DNA of 64,000 nucleotides from an uncultured Oscillospiraceae bacterium (GTDB lineage: Bacteria; Bacillota; Clostridia; Oscillospirales; Acutalibacteraceae), in contig CATXDC010000003.1 in the NCBI GenBank assembly GCA_958366985.1, forward strand, positions 62,001 through 126,000. The letters run 5' to 3'. The stretch's first letter is position 1, and each line of letters opens with the position of its first letter. This document shows positions 37,046-46,269 of this stretch, in pieces. The notes under the pieces were generated by a model. It saw only the letters and a list, made by a program, of their open reading frames with translations, was not told the origin of the DNA and searched no databases. The position numbers and the translations under genes were made by a program.

Positions 37046-38353
37046 ATGTCACTTTATGAGAAAATTGTAAAAGGAGAAAAAAAGCTATCCCTTGTGGGAC
37101 TCGGATATGTAGGAATGCCTATTGCGGTAGCTTTTTCAAAAAAGATAAAGGTAATAGGTTTTGATTTAAATGAAAAGAAAATAGATATGTATAAAAGCGG
37201 AAAGGATCCCACTGGGGAAGTAGGCGACGAGGAAATTAAAAGCTGTTCGGTGGAATTTACCTCAAATCCCGAAAAGCTCAGGGAGGCAAGCTTTCATATT
37301 GTAGCGGTTCCCACACCCATAAACGAAGATAAAACTCCGGATTTAACACCGGTCATCAGTGCCAGTGAAATTTTAGGTAAATATCTTACGAAAGGAAGCA
37401 TAGTAGTTTATGAATCGACGGTTTATCCGGGTGTCACTGAGGAGATATGTGTTCCTATTCTCGAAAAGGAATCGGGGCTTAAATGCGGCAGAGATTTCAA
37501 AGTCGGTTACTCTCCGGAAAGGATAAATCCCGGCGATAAGGTGCACCGTCTTGAAACAATTGTGAAGATAGTTTCCGGTATGGATGAAGAGACTCTGGAA
37601 GAAGTGGCACAGATTTATTCCTTGGTATGTCTTGCGGGAGTTTACAAAGCGGAGAGCATAAAAGTTGCGGAAGCGGCAAAAGTAATTGAAAATTCCCAGC
37701 GTGATATAAATATCGCCTTTATGAATGAGCTTGCCATTATATTTGAAAAAATGGGTATAGATACAAAGCACGTTATAGAAGCGGCAGGCACAAAGTGGAA
37801 TTTCCTCAAATTTCAGCCGGGACTTGTAGGCGGCCACTGTATAGGTGTTGATCCTTACTATCTTACCTATAAGGCAAATAAACTTGGCTATGACTCACAG
37901 GTTATTCTTGCCGGAAGGCGTATAAACGATTCCATGGGAAAATATGTGGCAGAAAGAACAGTTAAAAAGCTTATTGCCAACAATGTCAATGTAAAAAGTG
38001 CAAAAGTTGGAATACTTGGCTTTACCTTTAAAGAGAACTGCCCTGATACACGAAACACAAGGGTTATCGATATTGTAAGAGAGCTGGAAGAATATGGCAT
38101 TGAACCTGTTGTTTGTGATCCCGTTGCGTACAGGGAAGAAGCAAGGCACGAATACGGTATTGACCTCAAAGATTCTGATGCGCTTAAAGATCTCGATACC
38201 CTTATTATTGCTGTTGCCCATGACGAATTCAAAAAACTCGATTACAAAAACTTTGAAAAGATGCTTTGTAAAAACGGGGTTGTGGCCGATATAAAGGGTA
38301 TTTTTGAAAAAGAGGATTTTGAGAAAAACGGATATGTTTATTGGCGTTTTTAA
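37046..38353 (+). CDS. UDP-N-acetyl-hexosamine 6-dehydrogenase (WbpA/TviB-like)
   Basis: 435 aa from ATG 37046, since TTTGGAGG lies 8 nt upstream; the earlier TTG would bury the RBS. NAD-binding GLGYVGMPIA, central domain with YSPERINPGDK, catalytic C265 in GGHCIGVDPYYL and the nucleotide-binding C-terminal domain with GFTFKENCPDTRNT. Oxidises a UDP-HexNAc to the uronic acid. It is followed by a C4 epimerase, as in the UDP-GalNAcA route of Vi-type capsules. Confidence 0.92.
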   Translation: MSLYEKIVKGEKKLSLVGLGYVGMPIAVAFSKKIKVIGFDLNEKKIDMYKSGKDPTGEVGDEEIKSCSVEFTSNPEKLREASFHIVAVPTPINEDKTPDLTPVISASEILGKYLTKGSIVVYESTVYPGVTEEICVPILEKESGLKCGRDFKVGYSPERINPGDKVHRLETIVKIVSGMDEETLEEVAQIYSLVCLAGVYKAESIKVAEAAKVIENSQRDINIAFMNELAIIFEKMGIDTKHVIEAAGTKWNFLKFQPGLVGGHCIGVDPYYLTYKANKLGYDSQVILAGRRINDSMGKYVAERTVKKLIANNVNVKSAKVGILGFTFKENCPDTRNTRVIDIVRELEEYGIEPVVCDPVAYREEARHEYGIDLKDSDALKDLDTLIIAVAHDEFKKLDYKNFEKMLCKNGVVADIKGIFEKEDFEKNGYVYWRF

Positions 38354-38365
38354 GGAGATAAGAAA

Positions 38366-39343
38366 ATGGGATATGATGATATTAAGTTTTCGGCGGGTAC
38401 AAAATTTACCGTCACCGGAGGAGCGGGCTTTATAGGCTCCAATCTATGCGAAGCCATTCTGAAAAAAGGATGTAAAGTGGTATGCCTTGACGATTTTTCC
38501 AGAGGCAAGAGAGAAAATATAAAGGAATTACTTGTGCATCCCGACTTTCAGCTTATGGAGGGAGATATAAGAAATTTTGAGACCTGCATGAAAGCTTGCG
38601 AGAATTCAGACTTTGTGCTTCATCAGGCTGCATGGGGAAGTGTCCCCGCAAGTATTGAAATGCCGCTGATTTATGAGGAAATCAATATAAAGGGAACACT
38701 TAATATGATGGAAGCGGCAAAAAGGCAGGGAGTAAAAAAGTTCGTCTATGCTTCCAGCTCATCTGTTTACGGAGATGAAGAAAGGCTTCCGAAAAAAGAG
38801 GGTTGTGAAGGTAATCTCCTTTCCCCATACGCCGTTACAAAGCGGACCTGTGAGGAATACGGAAAGCTCTATAAAAGCCTTTACGGCCTTGATACCTACG
38901 GACTGAGATACTTTAATATATTCGGCAGACGTCAAGATCCGGAGGGAGAGTATGCAGCCGTACTGCCACGATTTATAAGTCTGATTTTATCAGGTAAAGC
39001 TCCAACTATAAATGGTGATGGAAAGCAGTCGAGGGATTTTACCTATATTGAAAACGTAATTGAAGCAAATTTTAAAGCCTGTGTTGCCCCATCGGAATGT
39101 GCAGGAGAGGTTTATAACATCGCCTGCGGAGAAAGGGAATATCTTATTGATATATACAATTTTCTCTGTGAAATTCTCGGGAAACACATTGAACCCATAT
39201 TTGGCCCTGACAGAAAAGGTGATATAAAGCATTCAAATGCCGATATTTCAAAGGCACGTGAAAAGCTGGAATATTCACCGGATTACGATTTTAAGAAAGG
39301 CATAATGCTTGCAATTGACTGGTATAAAGAAAATCTTGTTTAG
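38366..39343 (+). CDS. UDP-N-acetylglucosamine 4-epimerase (WbpP/TviC-like)
   Basis: 325 aa extended SDR. Rossmann TGGAGFIGSN, catalytic YAVTK (SPYAVTKRTCEEYG) with preceding SSSSVYGDE, and RDFTYIENV. The AWGSVPAS segment fits the WbpP/TviC group that acts on N-acetylated sugars. ATG follows the dehydrogenase by 12 bp with AAGGAG. Together they would make UDP-GalNAcA for a surface polysaccharide. Confidence 0.9.
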   Translation: MGYDDIKFSAGTKFTVTGGAGFIGSNLCEAILKKGCKVVCLDDFSRGKRENIKELLVHPDFQLMEGDIRNFETCMKACENSDFVLHQAAWGSVPASIEMPLIYEEINIKGTLNMMEAAKRQGVKKFVYASSSSVYGDEERLPKKEGCEGNLLSPYAVTKRTCEEYGKLYKSLYGLDTYGLRYFNIFGRRQDPEGEYAAVLPRFISLILSGKAPTINGDGKQSRDFTYIENVIEANFKACVAPSECAGEVYNIACGEREYLIDIYNFLCEILGKHIEPIFGPDRKGDIKHSNADISKAREKLEYSPDYDFKKGIMLAIDWYKENLV

Positions 39344-39354
39344 AGGTGAGAAAA

Positions 39355-40452
39355 ATGAGGATAGGTTTTTTGATACCCTCTTTAGCGGTAGGAGGTGCAG
39401 AGCGTGCTACCGTCGCTTTAGGAAACGGTATGGCGCATTTGGGCCATGAAGTGTTTATAATAACCCTTCACGACGGGGAAAATTTTTATGATGCAGACGG
39501 CAAAATAAAGATTTTTCCTTTGGGCTTCAGCGATGAAGAGGACGGAAAAATTAAAAAAAGTTTAAAAAAAGCTTACAATCTTAGAAGAGTGATGAAAAAC
39601 CTCGGACTTGATGTTATAATAGCCATGAGCAGCCTGATGGCAGCTTATGGTGTTTTTGCCTGTGCTTTTACGGGCACTAAATCAATCGGCAGCGAGAGGA
39701 GCAATCCTTACCGTCATTTTTCCGCTTTTCCCTATTCACTCATAAAGAAGATTTCAGCATCTTTTTCCGATGGTTATGTTTTTCAGACTAAGGCGGCAAT
39801 GGAATATTATCCTAAAAGAGCCGCAAAAAAAGGAATAGTAATCCCAAACGGAATTTTCGGAAATGTGCCGGATAAAATAACTCCTTTTGAAGAGCGCAAG
39901 AAAGTGATTTACGCAATGGGACGACTTGTTCCTGAAAAAGGTTTTGATGTGCTTTTAAAGGCTTTTGCTGCTTTTTCAGAGAAGCACAGCGATTATACCC
40001 TTACAGTGTTAGGTGAGGGGGAACTTCACGGGAGTCTCGAAGAGCTTGCAGAAAGCCTTGGGGTTTCTGAAAAAGTCAGTTTCCCCGGAGCGGATAAATT
40101 CGCCTGTGAAAAAATATCGGGTGGCAGGATGTTTGTCCTTTCTTCACGGTTTGAGGGAATGCCCAATGCCCTTATTGAGGCAATGGCTTGCGGAATGCCG
40201 GTTATTGCAGCAGATTGTCCTATGGGTCCGTCGGAGCTTATAACCAATGTTGAAAACGGAATACTGGTTAAAGTTGACGATGTACATGGTCTTGCCGCCG
40301 CTATGTGCGAACTTGCAGAGGATGATTTTCTTTCGGCCAAACTTTCGGAAAACGCCGTAAAAATAAGGGAAAGGTTATCTCCGGAAAAAGTTACGGAGGA
40401 GTGGATACAATATATTTGCAATATTACATCAAAGACTGTGGAGAAACAGTAA
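39355..40452 (+). CDS. Glycosyltransferase family 4
   Basis: 365 aa from ATG 39355, with GAGGTGAG upstream; the GTG at 39346 lies inside that RBS. GT-B fold: N-terminal GGAERATVALG, C-terminal sugar-nucleotide site SRFEGMPNALIEAMACGMPVIA (E-x7-E motif) and CPMGPSELI. Uses a nucleotide sugar, perhaps the UDP-HexNAcA made by the two upstream enzymes, to extend a surface glycan. Last gene of the three-gene operon. Confidence 0.9.
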   Translation: MRIGFLIPSLAVGGAERATVALGNGMAHLGHEVFIITLHDGENFYDADGKIKIFPLGFSDEEDGKIKKSLKKAYNLRRVMKNLGLDVIIAMSSLMAAYGVFACAFTGTKSIGSERSNPYRHFSAFPYSLIKKISASFSDGYVFQTKAAMEYYPKRAAKKGIVIPNGIFGNVPDKITPFEERKKVIYAMGRLVPEKGFDVLLKAFAAFSEKHSDYTLTVLGEGELHGSLEELAESLGVSEKVSFPGADKFACEKISGGRMFVLSSRFEGMPNALIEAMACGMPVIAADCPMGPSELITNVENGILVKVDDVHGLAAAMCELAEDDFLSAKLSENAVKIRERLSPEKVTEEWIQYICNITSKTVEKQ

Positions 40453-40473
40453 ACCGACATTTTATAGAAATTC

Positions 40474-40505
40474 AAAAAGGGGAAAATAAATTTCCCTTTT
40501 TACAT
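40474..40505 (+). terminator. Terminator of the polysaccharide operon
   Basis: AAAAAGGGGAAA / TTTCCCTTTTT stem with T tract. Confidence 0.8.
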
Positions 40506-40535
40506 AGGATGTTTCATTAATAAGGGGGTATGTGT

Positions 40536-41561
40536 GTGAAAATTCTTGTTTTACTTACAGGAGGAACTATCGGAAGCAGTGTATCGGGAGGAGTAATCAG
40601 CGCAGATGAGGGAACTTCGTCTTTGCTCACTCAGCTTTACTGTCAGCGTTATGGAAGACACCATGTTTTCACCGTAAAAAGGATAATGAACACATTAAGT
40701 GAAAATTTAGGTAAAAATACTCTTTCCGAAATGCTCAGTGCTGTTCTTTCTGAAAATCTTTCAGGTTATGACGGACTTATAATAACTCACGGAACTGATT
40801 CCCTTGCTTTTTCAGCTCCTTTGGCGGCGTTTGTTTTAAGAAAACTTCCCTGTCCCATAGCGGTGGTTTCTGCAAATTATCCCCTTGAGGATAAAAGAAG
40901 CAACGGTGTTTACAATTTTGCTTCGGCAGTGACTCTTTTAGGCAGCGGAGAAGCTGAAAACGGTCAGGTTTATGTGCCGTGGAGAAACGCAAAGGGAGAA
41001 AATATTATACATTTGGCTTCAAGAGTGCGAAGAGCAGATTGTTACAGTGACGATGTCTCATCTTTCGGCGCTGAGCCTTTCGGTGAAGTAAAAAGCGGTA
41101 TATTTATCAAAAACAAATATATGAAAGAACTCCCGAAAGATGATTTTGATTTTAGTCCTGATTCATTTAATATTGAAAACTCGGTTCTTGTTCTTTCGGC
41201 ATATCCTACTTTTGATTATTCTCTCATTGATTTCAGTGAGAAAAACCGTCCCTGCGCAGTGCTTCAGTGTCTTTACCATTCTGCAACGGCGTGTACAGTG
41301 GGAGAAAACGAATCCGCCTGCGAGTTTATTTTAAGGTGTAAAAAAGAGGGAATACCCGTTTACGGTTGTTCGTTTAAATATACGTCAGGTGAGTTTTATG
41401 AAACAGGCGTAAAGCTTTTGGAGAGCGGGATTATACCTCTTGAGAATATATCGGAGGAAGCAGCTTTTGCAAAGCTAACCTTTGCCTATAACTGCGGATA
41501 TGAAAATGTAGAAGAGATAATTGATAAAAATCTCTGCTCTGAGATATTGCCACGACCATAG
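40536..41561 (+). CDS. L-asparaginase-like protein
   Basis: 341 aa. N-terminal catalytic threonine motif TGGTIGS and second motif ITHGTDSLAFSA, as in type I asparaginases; ANYPLEDKRSNGVYNF is family-typical. GTG 40536 gives better spacing from GGGGG than the ATG at 40530. No signal peptide, so cytoplasmic. Converts asparagine to aspartate and ammonia, or a related amide. Confidence 0.85.
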   Translation: MKILVLLTGGTIGSSVSGGVISADEGTSSLLTQLYCQRYGRHHVFTVKRIMNTLSENLGKNTLSEMLSAVLSENLSGYDGLIITHGTDSLAFSAPLAAFVLRKLPCPIAVVSANYPLEDKRSNGVYNFASAVTLLGSGEAENGQVYVPWRNAKGENIIHLASRVRRADCYSDDVSSFGAEPFGEVKSGIFIKNKYMKELPKDDFDFSPDSFNIENSVLVLSAYPTFDYSLIDFSEKNRPCAVLQCLYHSATACTVGENESACEFILRCKKEGIPVYGCSFKYTSGEFYETGVKLLESGIIPLENISEEAAFAKLTFAYNCGYENVEEIIDKNLCSEILPRP

Positions 41562-41567
41562 TGTGAT

Positions 41568-41596
41568 TTGCTATTATTAATCATATATAGTATAAT
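41568..41596 (+). promoter_or_regulatory. Promoter of the mltG-like gene
   Basis: TTGCTA (41568-41573), 17-bp spacer, TATAAT (41591-41596); GGAAAGGTGAG precedes the ATG at 41650. Confidence 0.7.
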
Positions 41597-41649
41597 GTAA
41601 AAGCGGCGGTAAATGTCACATTATGTCTTTTTAGGAAAGGTGAGATTTA

Positions 41650-42630
41650 ATGATGTTTAAAAAATTGGCAGCAGGTCTTCTTGCCATAACTCTTTGTTTT
41701 AGTTTGGCTGCCTGCGGAGAAACAGATGAAGGGGAAACAACTGAGGCAAATATAAATTCCGAAACCACTGATGAGCCCTATGTACCTTTCCCACCCAATG
41801 ATGAAGATGGCGGGGATGTTAAGAGTACAAGCAGCGGTAGTGGCAGTGGAAGTAGCAGCGGAAGCGGCAATTCAAGCAATGACGGTGGTTCCGCAGAGGC
41901 ACCTACATCAAATACTGTCAGGGTTACTCTTACAGAAGGCATGACACTTGTAAAAATGTCATGGGTTTTGGAAAAGAAAGGCGTTTGCTCTTCTAAAGAA
42001 TTTATCGATGCATCACAGAATGTTGATTTTTCAAAATATCCTCTTGTAGCTGCTGCTATGAAGGCTCCTAATGTCTGCCTTAAGCTTGAAGGATATCTTA
42101 AACCTGATACATATGAGTTCTACAAAAACGAGTCTCCAGAGCAGGTTCTGGACAAGCTTGTAAGTACAATGGAATCTTCCATAACTTCACAGATGCGTTC
42201 CCGTGCGGCGCAGCTCGGTTATTCAATGCATGAAATTCTTGCACTGGCATCCATTGTCGAAAAAGAAGGTCAGACTAAAGACCAACGAGAAAATGTGGCA
42301 TCTGTTTTACATAATCGTCTTAAAATTGGAATGCAGCTTCAGTGCGATGCTACAACACCTTATGTTGATAATGTAATCGGAAATGACCTATATGATATAA
42401 GTGATCCGGCTCAATATCAAAAGTATGTTTATTATAGGAGTTATTACAGCACAAAGCGCTGCGCCGGTCTTCCCGCAGGACCTATCTGCAATCCCTCGAT
42501 GGAGTCTATAAAAGCAGCTCTTTACCCGGCAGATACAAATTATCTGTATTTTGTCATTAAAGACGGCAAAGCACTTTATGCAGAAGATTATAATACTCAT
42601 CTGGCTAACTGTGATAAGTTAGGTGCTTAG
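41650..42630 (+). CDS. Endolytic transglycosylase MltG-like lipoprotein
   Basis: 326 aa. Lipobox SLAAC (Cys near residue 22) instead of the usual transmembrane helix, then an acidic and Ser/Gly-rich linker (about 55-85), then the YceG domain: short LysM-like region (VRVTLTEGMTLVKMSWVLEKKG), PDTYEF, catalytic E204 in SIVEKEG, QCDATTPY and LPAGPICNPS. Cleaves nascent peptidoglycan strands and thereby sets glycan length. It may be co-transcribed with the small Cys-rich gene 23 bp downstream. Confidence 0.88.
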   Translation: MMFKKLAAGLLAITLCFSLAACGETDEGETTEANINSETTDEPYVPFPPNDEDGGDVKSTSSGSGSGSSSGSGNSSNDGGSAEAPTSNTVRVTLTEGMTLVKMSWVLEKKGVCSSKEFIDASQNVDFSKYPLVAAAMKAPNVCLKLEGYLKPDTYEFYKNESPEQVLDKLVSTMESSITSQMRSRAAQLGYSMHEILALASIVEKEGQTKDQRENVASVLHNRLKIGMQLQCDATTPYVDNVIGNDLYDISDPAQYQKYVYYRSYYSTKRCAGLPAGPICNPSMESIKAALYPADTNYLYFVIKDGKALYAEDYNTHLANCDKLGA

Positions 42631-42653
42631 TACTAAAAGGAGGTAAGGGTTTT

Positions 42654-42854
42654 ATGAAAATAAGACTTAACGAAAATGAGGAAATAGTAAAATCCGTAAA
42701 AGAGGGTCTTGAGAAAACCGGAGGTTACTGTCCTTGTCGCCTTGAGAGAACTGAAGACACCAAATGTATGTGCAAGGAGTTCAGGGATCAGATAAAGGAC
42801 CCTGATTTTACAGGTTATTGCCACTGTCTTCTTTACTATAAGGAAAACGACTGA
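42654..42854 (+). CDS. Ferredoxin-thioredoxin reductase catalytic-chain-like mini-protein
   Basis: 66 aa with six cysteines in the FTR beta-chain order: GYCPCR, CMCKEFR, GYCHC. In the family these hold a 4Fe-4S cluster next to a redox disulfide that reduces thioredoxin. Here the domain stands alone and is shorter than the classic chain. AAAGGAGG precedes the ATG. Partner thioredoxin and ferredoxin genes are not in the window. Confidence 0.8.
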   Translation: MKIRLNENEEIVKSVKEGLEKTGGYCPCRLERTEDTKCMCKEFRDQIKDPDFTGYCHCLLYYKEND

Positions 42855-42904
42855 TTTTACCCTTGGTAGTAAGTCGTTAAGCGGGTTACTTTTCATACTT
42901 TCAA

Positions 42905-42950
42905 AAAAGCTTCTCTGAACTTACAGAACGGGGAAGCTTTAATTTTTTTA
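42905..42950 (+). terminator. Terminator after the FTR-like gene
   Basis: AAAGCTTC / GAAGCTTT stem with a large loop, then AATTTTTTT. Confidence 0.7.
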
Positions 42951-42978
42951 TGAAAAAGAAGAACAGAACTGATTGTTT

Positions 42979-43806
42979 TCAGTCCTGTTCTTCATCTTTT
43001 TTTCTGTAACTGTTAGGTGAAACACCATAGTATTTTTTAAAGTCTCTGCTGAACTGGAAGGGAGAAGAGTATCCCAGCTTTTCTGAAACTTTATTTATTG
43101 AAAAATCGCTTGTCTGTAAAATTTGAGCTGCATTCTGCATTTTGATTTTAATCAGATATTGCTTTGGTGTAACTCCGGTGTATTTTGAAAACATTGAGCG
43201 GAAGCTTCTTTCGCTCATATGACATTCTTCAGCAAGCTGTTTTACAGAAATGTTTTCAGTGACTCTGTCACGCATACTCTGTATGATTTTTGCAAAATTC
43301 TCGGTGCTTTCATTTTCGCTCTTTTTAAGGGATAAAATAAACCGATAAAAATATTCCTTAAAAAGCGTATTTACAAGGCTTAGACAATAAGGATCAAGTT
43401 CATCTTCCTCAAAACTTAAGATTTCATTCATTCGGGAAATTTCATCTTGTTTAATGTCGGCTTTGTATATTTCTCCCAGACTGAAAAACGGAACTGATTT
43501 TGTCGTAAAATTAAACCAATAGTAGTTCAGAATATCAGAATGAGAACAGTAGCTTATGATTTCGGAAACCGGCAGAATAATAAATTCCTCGCTGTGCAGA
43601 CATATTGTTCTTTCGTTGCAGATAAGACACATTGTACCTTTCAGAATACGGATAAGCGCAAGGGTGTTTTTGGGATAGAAACTTTTCTCGTAAGCGGTGC
43701 GGGTATATTCATAGCTGCCGTCTGTGGTAACATCCCATACAGAGAGCAGATCAGGAGAAAAGCTGTCAGTTTTATCAAGAATATAAAATTTTCTGGCTCG
43801 GTACAT
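42979..43806 (-). CDS. AraC-family transcriptional regulator
   Basis: 275 aa. N-terminal cupin-type sensor (about 30-120) and C-terminal two-HTH domain (about 170-270): ISVKQLAEECHMSERSFRSMFSKYTGVTPKQYLI and SINKVSEKLGYSSPFQFSRDFKKYYGVSPNSYR. Divergent from the 712-aa carbohydrate-active candidate at 44088, with 281 bp between them, so a likely local regulator of it. Confidence 0.9.
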   Translation of the reverse strand: MYRARKFYILDKTDSFSPDLLSVWDVTTDGSYEYTRTAYEKSFYPKNTLALIRILKGTMCLICNERTICLHSEEFIILPVSEIISYCSHSDILNYYWFNFTTKSVPFFSLGEIYKADIKQDEISRMNEILSFEEDELDPYCLSLVNTLFKEYFYRFILSLKKSENESTENFAKIIQSMRDRVTENISVKQLAEECHMSERSFRSMFSKYTGVTPKQYLIKIKMQNAAQILQTSDFSINKVSEKLGYSSPFQFSRDFKKYYGVSPNSYRKKDEEQD

Positions 43807-44087
43807 TTCCCATACTTCTTTCTGTTTGCCGTTTTTGGTATTTTAAAACGGCAATTACTTCTGTTTTTGATATTTCAGCAGACTACTGCAAATGGTATAA
43901 TAAACAATAACTTTAATTGTGCTGTTATTAAAAATGATGACTTATACAATTATAGTATAAAAATTTTTCATGTCAATAATTGGAAAGAATAAAAACATTA
44001 AAAGAGCAGGTTATATATTCATTAAGACAAATATATACACAAATCTAAAATAAATATATTTTATAAAGAGGAGGACAACTTTGCCAG

Positions 44088-46226
44088 ATGAATACATATT
44101 GGGTTATCTCAGGTGAGAAACATCGCAGTCAGATCGGTGTTGACGGTGATGTAATCACACTTGAAAACGGTCTTATCAGCAGAACAGTGGATGCCAAAAA
44201 GGGAACGGTTTCTCTTAAAAATCAGGAGCAGAACAGGGAATATCTTAATGAAACCGGCAATGATATTGAAATTACAATTGACGGAAAAGCCATTGATTTT
44301 TATAAAGAGACGAAGTTTATAAAATCCGAAAGAATTTCCACCATAGCCGATGTACATTATGAGCCCACAAAATGTGCAACGGAAAAAATGCCGTATCCTG
44401 CAAAGGGCGAGGGCATTAAGCTTATTTATGAGGATGCAAATTTTCAGTATCATGTTATCTATGAGATATTTGATGATATCCCTGTAATATGCAAAAGGCT
44501 GCATATAGTAAACAAAAGCGGCAAAACCGTAGTTATAAACAGATATGCAAATGATGTCCTGCAGATAGCTGAAAAAGAATATTCAATGTTTTATGGAGAA
44601 ACCAGCTATAATGGCGGATGCGCCCTTAACAGCAACAGAACGCTTTCCGTAAGATATGAAAACGGCGTACTGCGTATGATGTTTGATGTGGGACCTGATG
44701 CCGATGTGAAGAGCGGAGAAACCTTTACAGGTCTTCGCAGCTATGAACTTGTACATACAGCAAAATACTATGAGCAGAAGATGATTGAAGTAAAGCAGAT
44801 GTACAGGCATGTAGCGCCGTGGGTACTCGAAAGTCCGTTTATCTATCATATTCTTTCTGATAATTCTTTCAGGCTCAGAAAGGCCATGGATGAAATATCA
44901 GAAATTGGTTTTGATTCTTTAATTCAGTCCTTCGGCAGTAAGGTAAATCTTGAAAGCCGACGTGAAGGATACCTTAAAAAACATAAAAACATATATGATT
45001 ACGGTAAACGCAAAGGACTTGAAGTGGGAGGATATACACTTGCAATTGTAAAGGATTATCGTCCTGTAAAAGGGCCTGAATGTAATGTTTATGCAGATCC
45101 GAAGGGCAAAATAATGCGATGCCTTGCGACAGAATGGTCAAAGCAGTACTGGAAGGATATATTTAATTTTTATGATGCTACGGGTGCAAATGCAATAGAA
45201 ATTGACGGACCCTATCATTTTTATCAGTGTGAGGGCGGTGAAACCCATCTTCACAAAGGCCTTTCTGACAGCCGTTATCTTCAGTGGAAACTTTCAACTG
45301 AGGATGTCTTCAAAGAGTTCAGAAAACGCAATGTGTATATCAATACCCCTGACTGGATGTTCCTGAACGGAACCAACAAGACAGGAATAGGCTATGAAGA
45401 AATCGCCTTTTCCGAGCCCAGAAAGCATCAGCTTATCTCTTCAAGAATTTATAATTACAAAGGTACATTCGCAAAAATTCCTTCAATGGGCTGGAGCTTC
45501 ATACCTCTTTCTGTTTATCACGGAGGAGGTAAGGCGGCATCTTTTGCACCTTTAGGCAAAAATTTGTTTGATTATGAGTGGTCTGTATTCCAGCACGTTA
45601 TGAGCGGAGTTCTGCCCTGTTTCAGAGGAAAAAGACTTTTTGACGACGATAAAAGCAAAGCCATGCTGAAAAAATGGGTGTCATTTTATAAAAAATACAA
45701 ATACGTTATAAACGGAACAACGGTTCACTTTATGCCTCCTATCATTGACGAAAACGACAAGGGAAGAACAAAGGACCTTGACTGTATTCTTAACGTAGTA
45801 CCGGACGGAGAAGTCAGAGGCGTACTTGCGGTGTTCAACCAGACTGACAGAGAAATCGAAAAGGCTATAAAAGTTCCGCTCTATTATGCAAATATAGTAA
45901 AGGTGGACGGGATACCGGCTCCTTATAAGGGCAGCGGCATAACAGAGGTTAAAAATCCGGTTTACGGAGAATATCCTCCGCCATATCCTGTTGAAACCGA
46001 AAAGGAAGCAGAAGGAACGGAATCTCAGTGGTACGGCAGAAGTCAGGTAGTTGGACATGAAGAAATAAAAGAGATCGGCAAAACGGAAATAATAGGGGAA
46101 GCAGAGTTTGTTAAAGAGGAAAAAATAAGTGAAACAGTTTCTATTGATTCCAATGCTGATGCAGAACTTTACGTAAAGCTTAAACCAATGAGTTACACAT
46201 ATTACATTATAAAGAAGACAGTATAA
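44088..46226 (+). CDS. Putative carbohydrate-active protein (alpha-galactosidase-superfamily-like), unassigned
   Basis: 712 aa, no signal peptide. N-terminal beta-rich supersandwich (about 1-240), then a barrel-like region with ANAIEIDGPYHFYQCEGGETHLH and NTPDWMFLNG, then a beta-rich C-terminus with a repetitive I/E segment (EEIKEIGKTEIIGEAEFVKEE). Layout and the EIDGP motif recall GH36/clan-D-type proteins, but I cannot assign a family. The RBS GAGGAGG is 13 nt from the ATG, rather far. Divergent AraC gene suggests sugar induction. Confidence 0.6.
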   Translation: MNTYWVISGEKHRSQIGVDGDVITLENGLISRTVDAKKGTVSLKNQEQNREYLNETGNDIEITIDGKAIDFYKETKFIKSERISTIADVHYEPTKCATEKMPYPAKGEGIKLIYEDANFQYHVIYEIFDDIPVICKRLHIVNKSGKTVVINRYANDVLQIAEKEYSMFYGETSYNGGCALNSNRTLSVRYENGVLRMMFDVGPDADVKSGETFTGLRSYELVHTAKYYEQKMIEVKQMYRHVAPWVLESPFIYHILSDNSFRLRKAMDEISEIGFDSLIQSFGSKVNLESRREGYLKKHKNIYDYGKRKGLEVGGYTLAIVKDYRPVKGPECNVYADPKGKIMRCLATEWSKQYWKDIFNFYDATGANAIEIDGPYHFYQCEGGETHLHKGLSDSRYLQWKLSTEDVFKEFRKRNVYINTPDWMFLNGTNKTGIGYEEIAFSEPRKHQLISSRIYNYKGTFAKIPSMGWSFIPLSVYHGGGKAASFAPLGKNLFDYEWSVFQHVMSGVLPCFRGKRLFDDDKSKAMLKKWVSFYKKYKYVINGTTVHFMPPIIDENDKGRTKDLDCILNVVPDGEVRGVLAVFNQTDREIEKAIKVPLYYANIVKVDGIPAPYKGSGITEVKNPVYGEYPPPYPVETEKEAEGTESQWYGRSQVVGHEEIKEIGKTEIIGEAEFVKEEKISETVSIDSNADAELYVKLKPMSYTYYIIKKTV

Positions 46227-46228
46227 TA

Positions 46229-46262
46229 AAAAACTGGAGCCTTTTTAAAGACTCCAGTTTTT
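46229..46262. terminator. Bidirectional terminator
   Basis: AAAACTGGAG/CTCCAGTTTT stem with flanking A and T tracts, between convergent genes. Confidence 0.85.
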
Positions 46263-46269
46263 ATTTATG

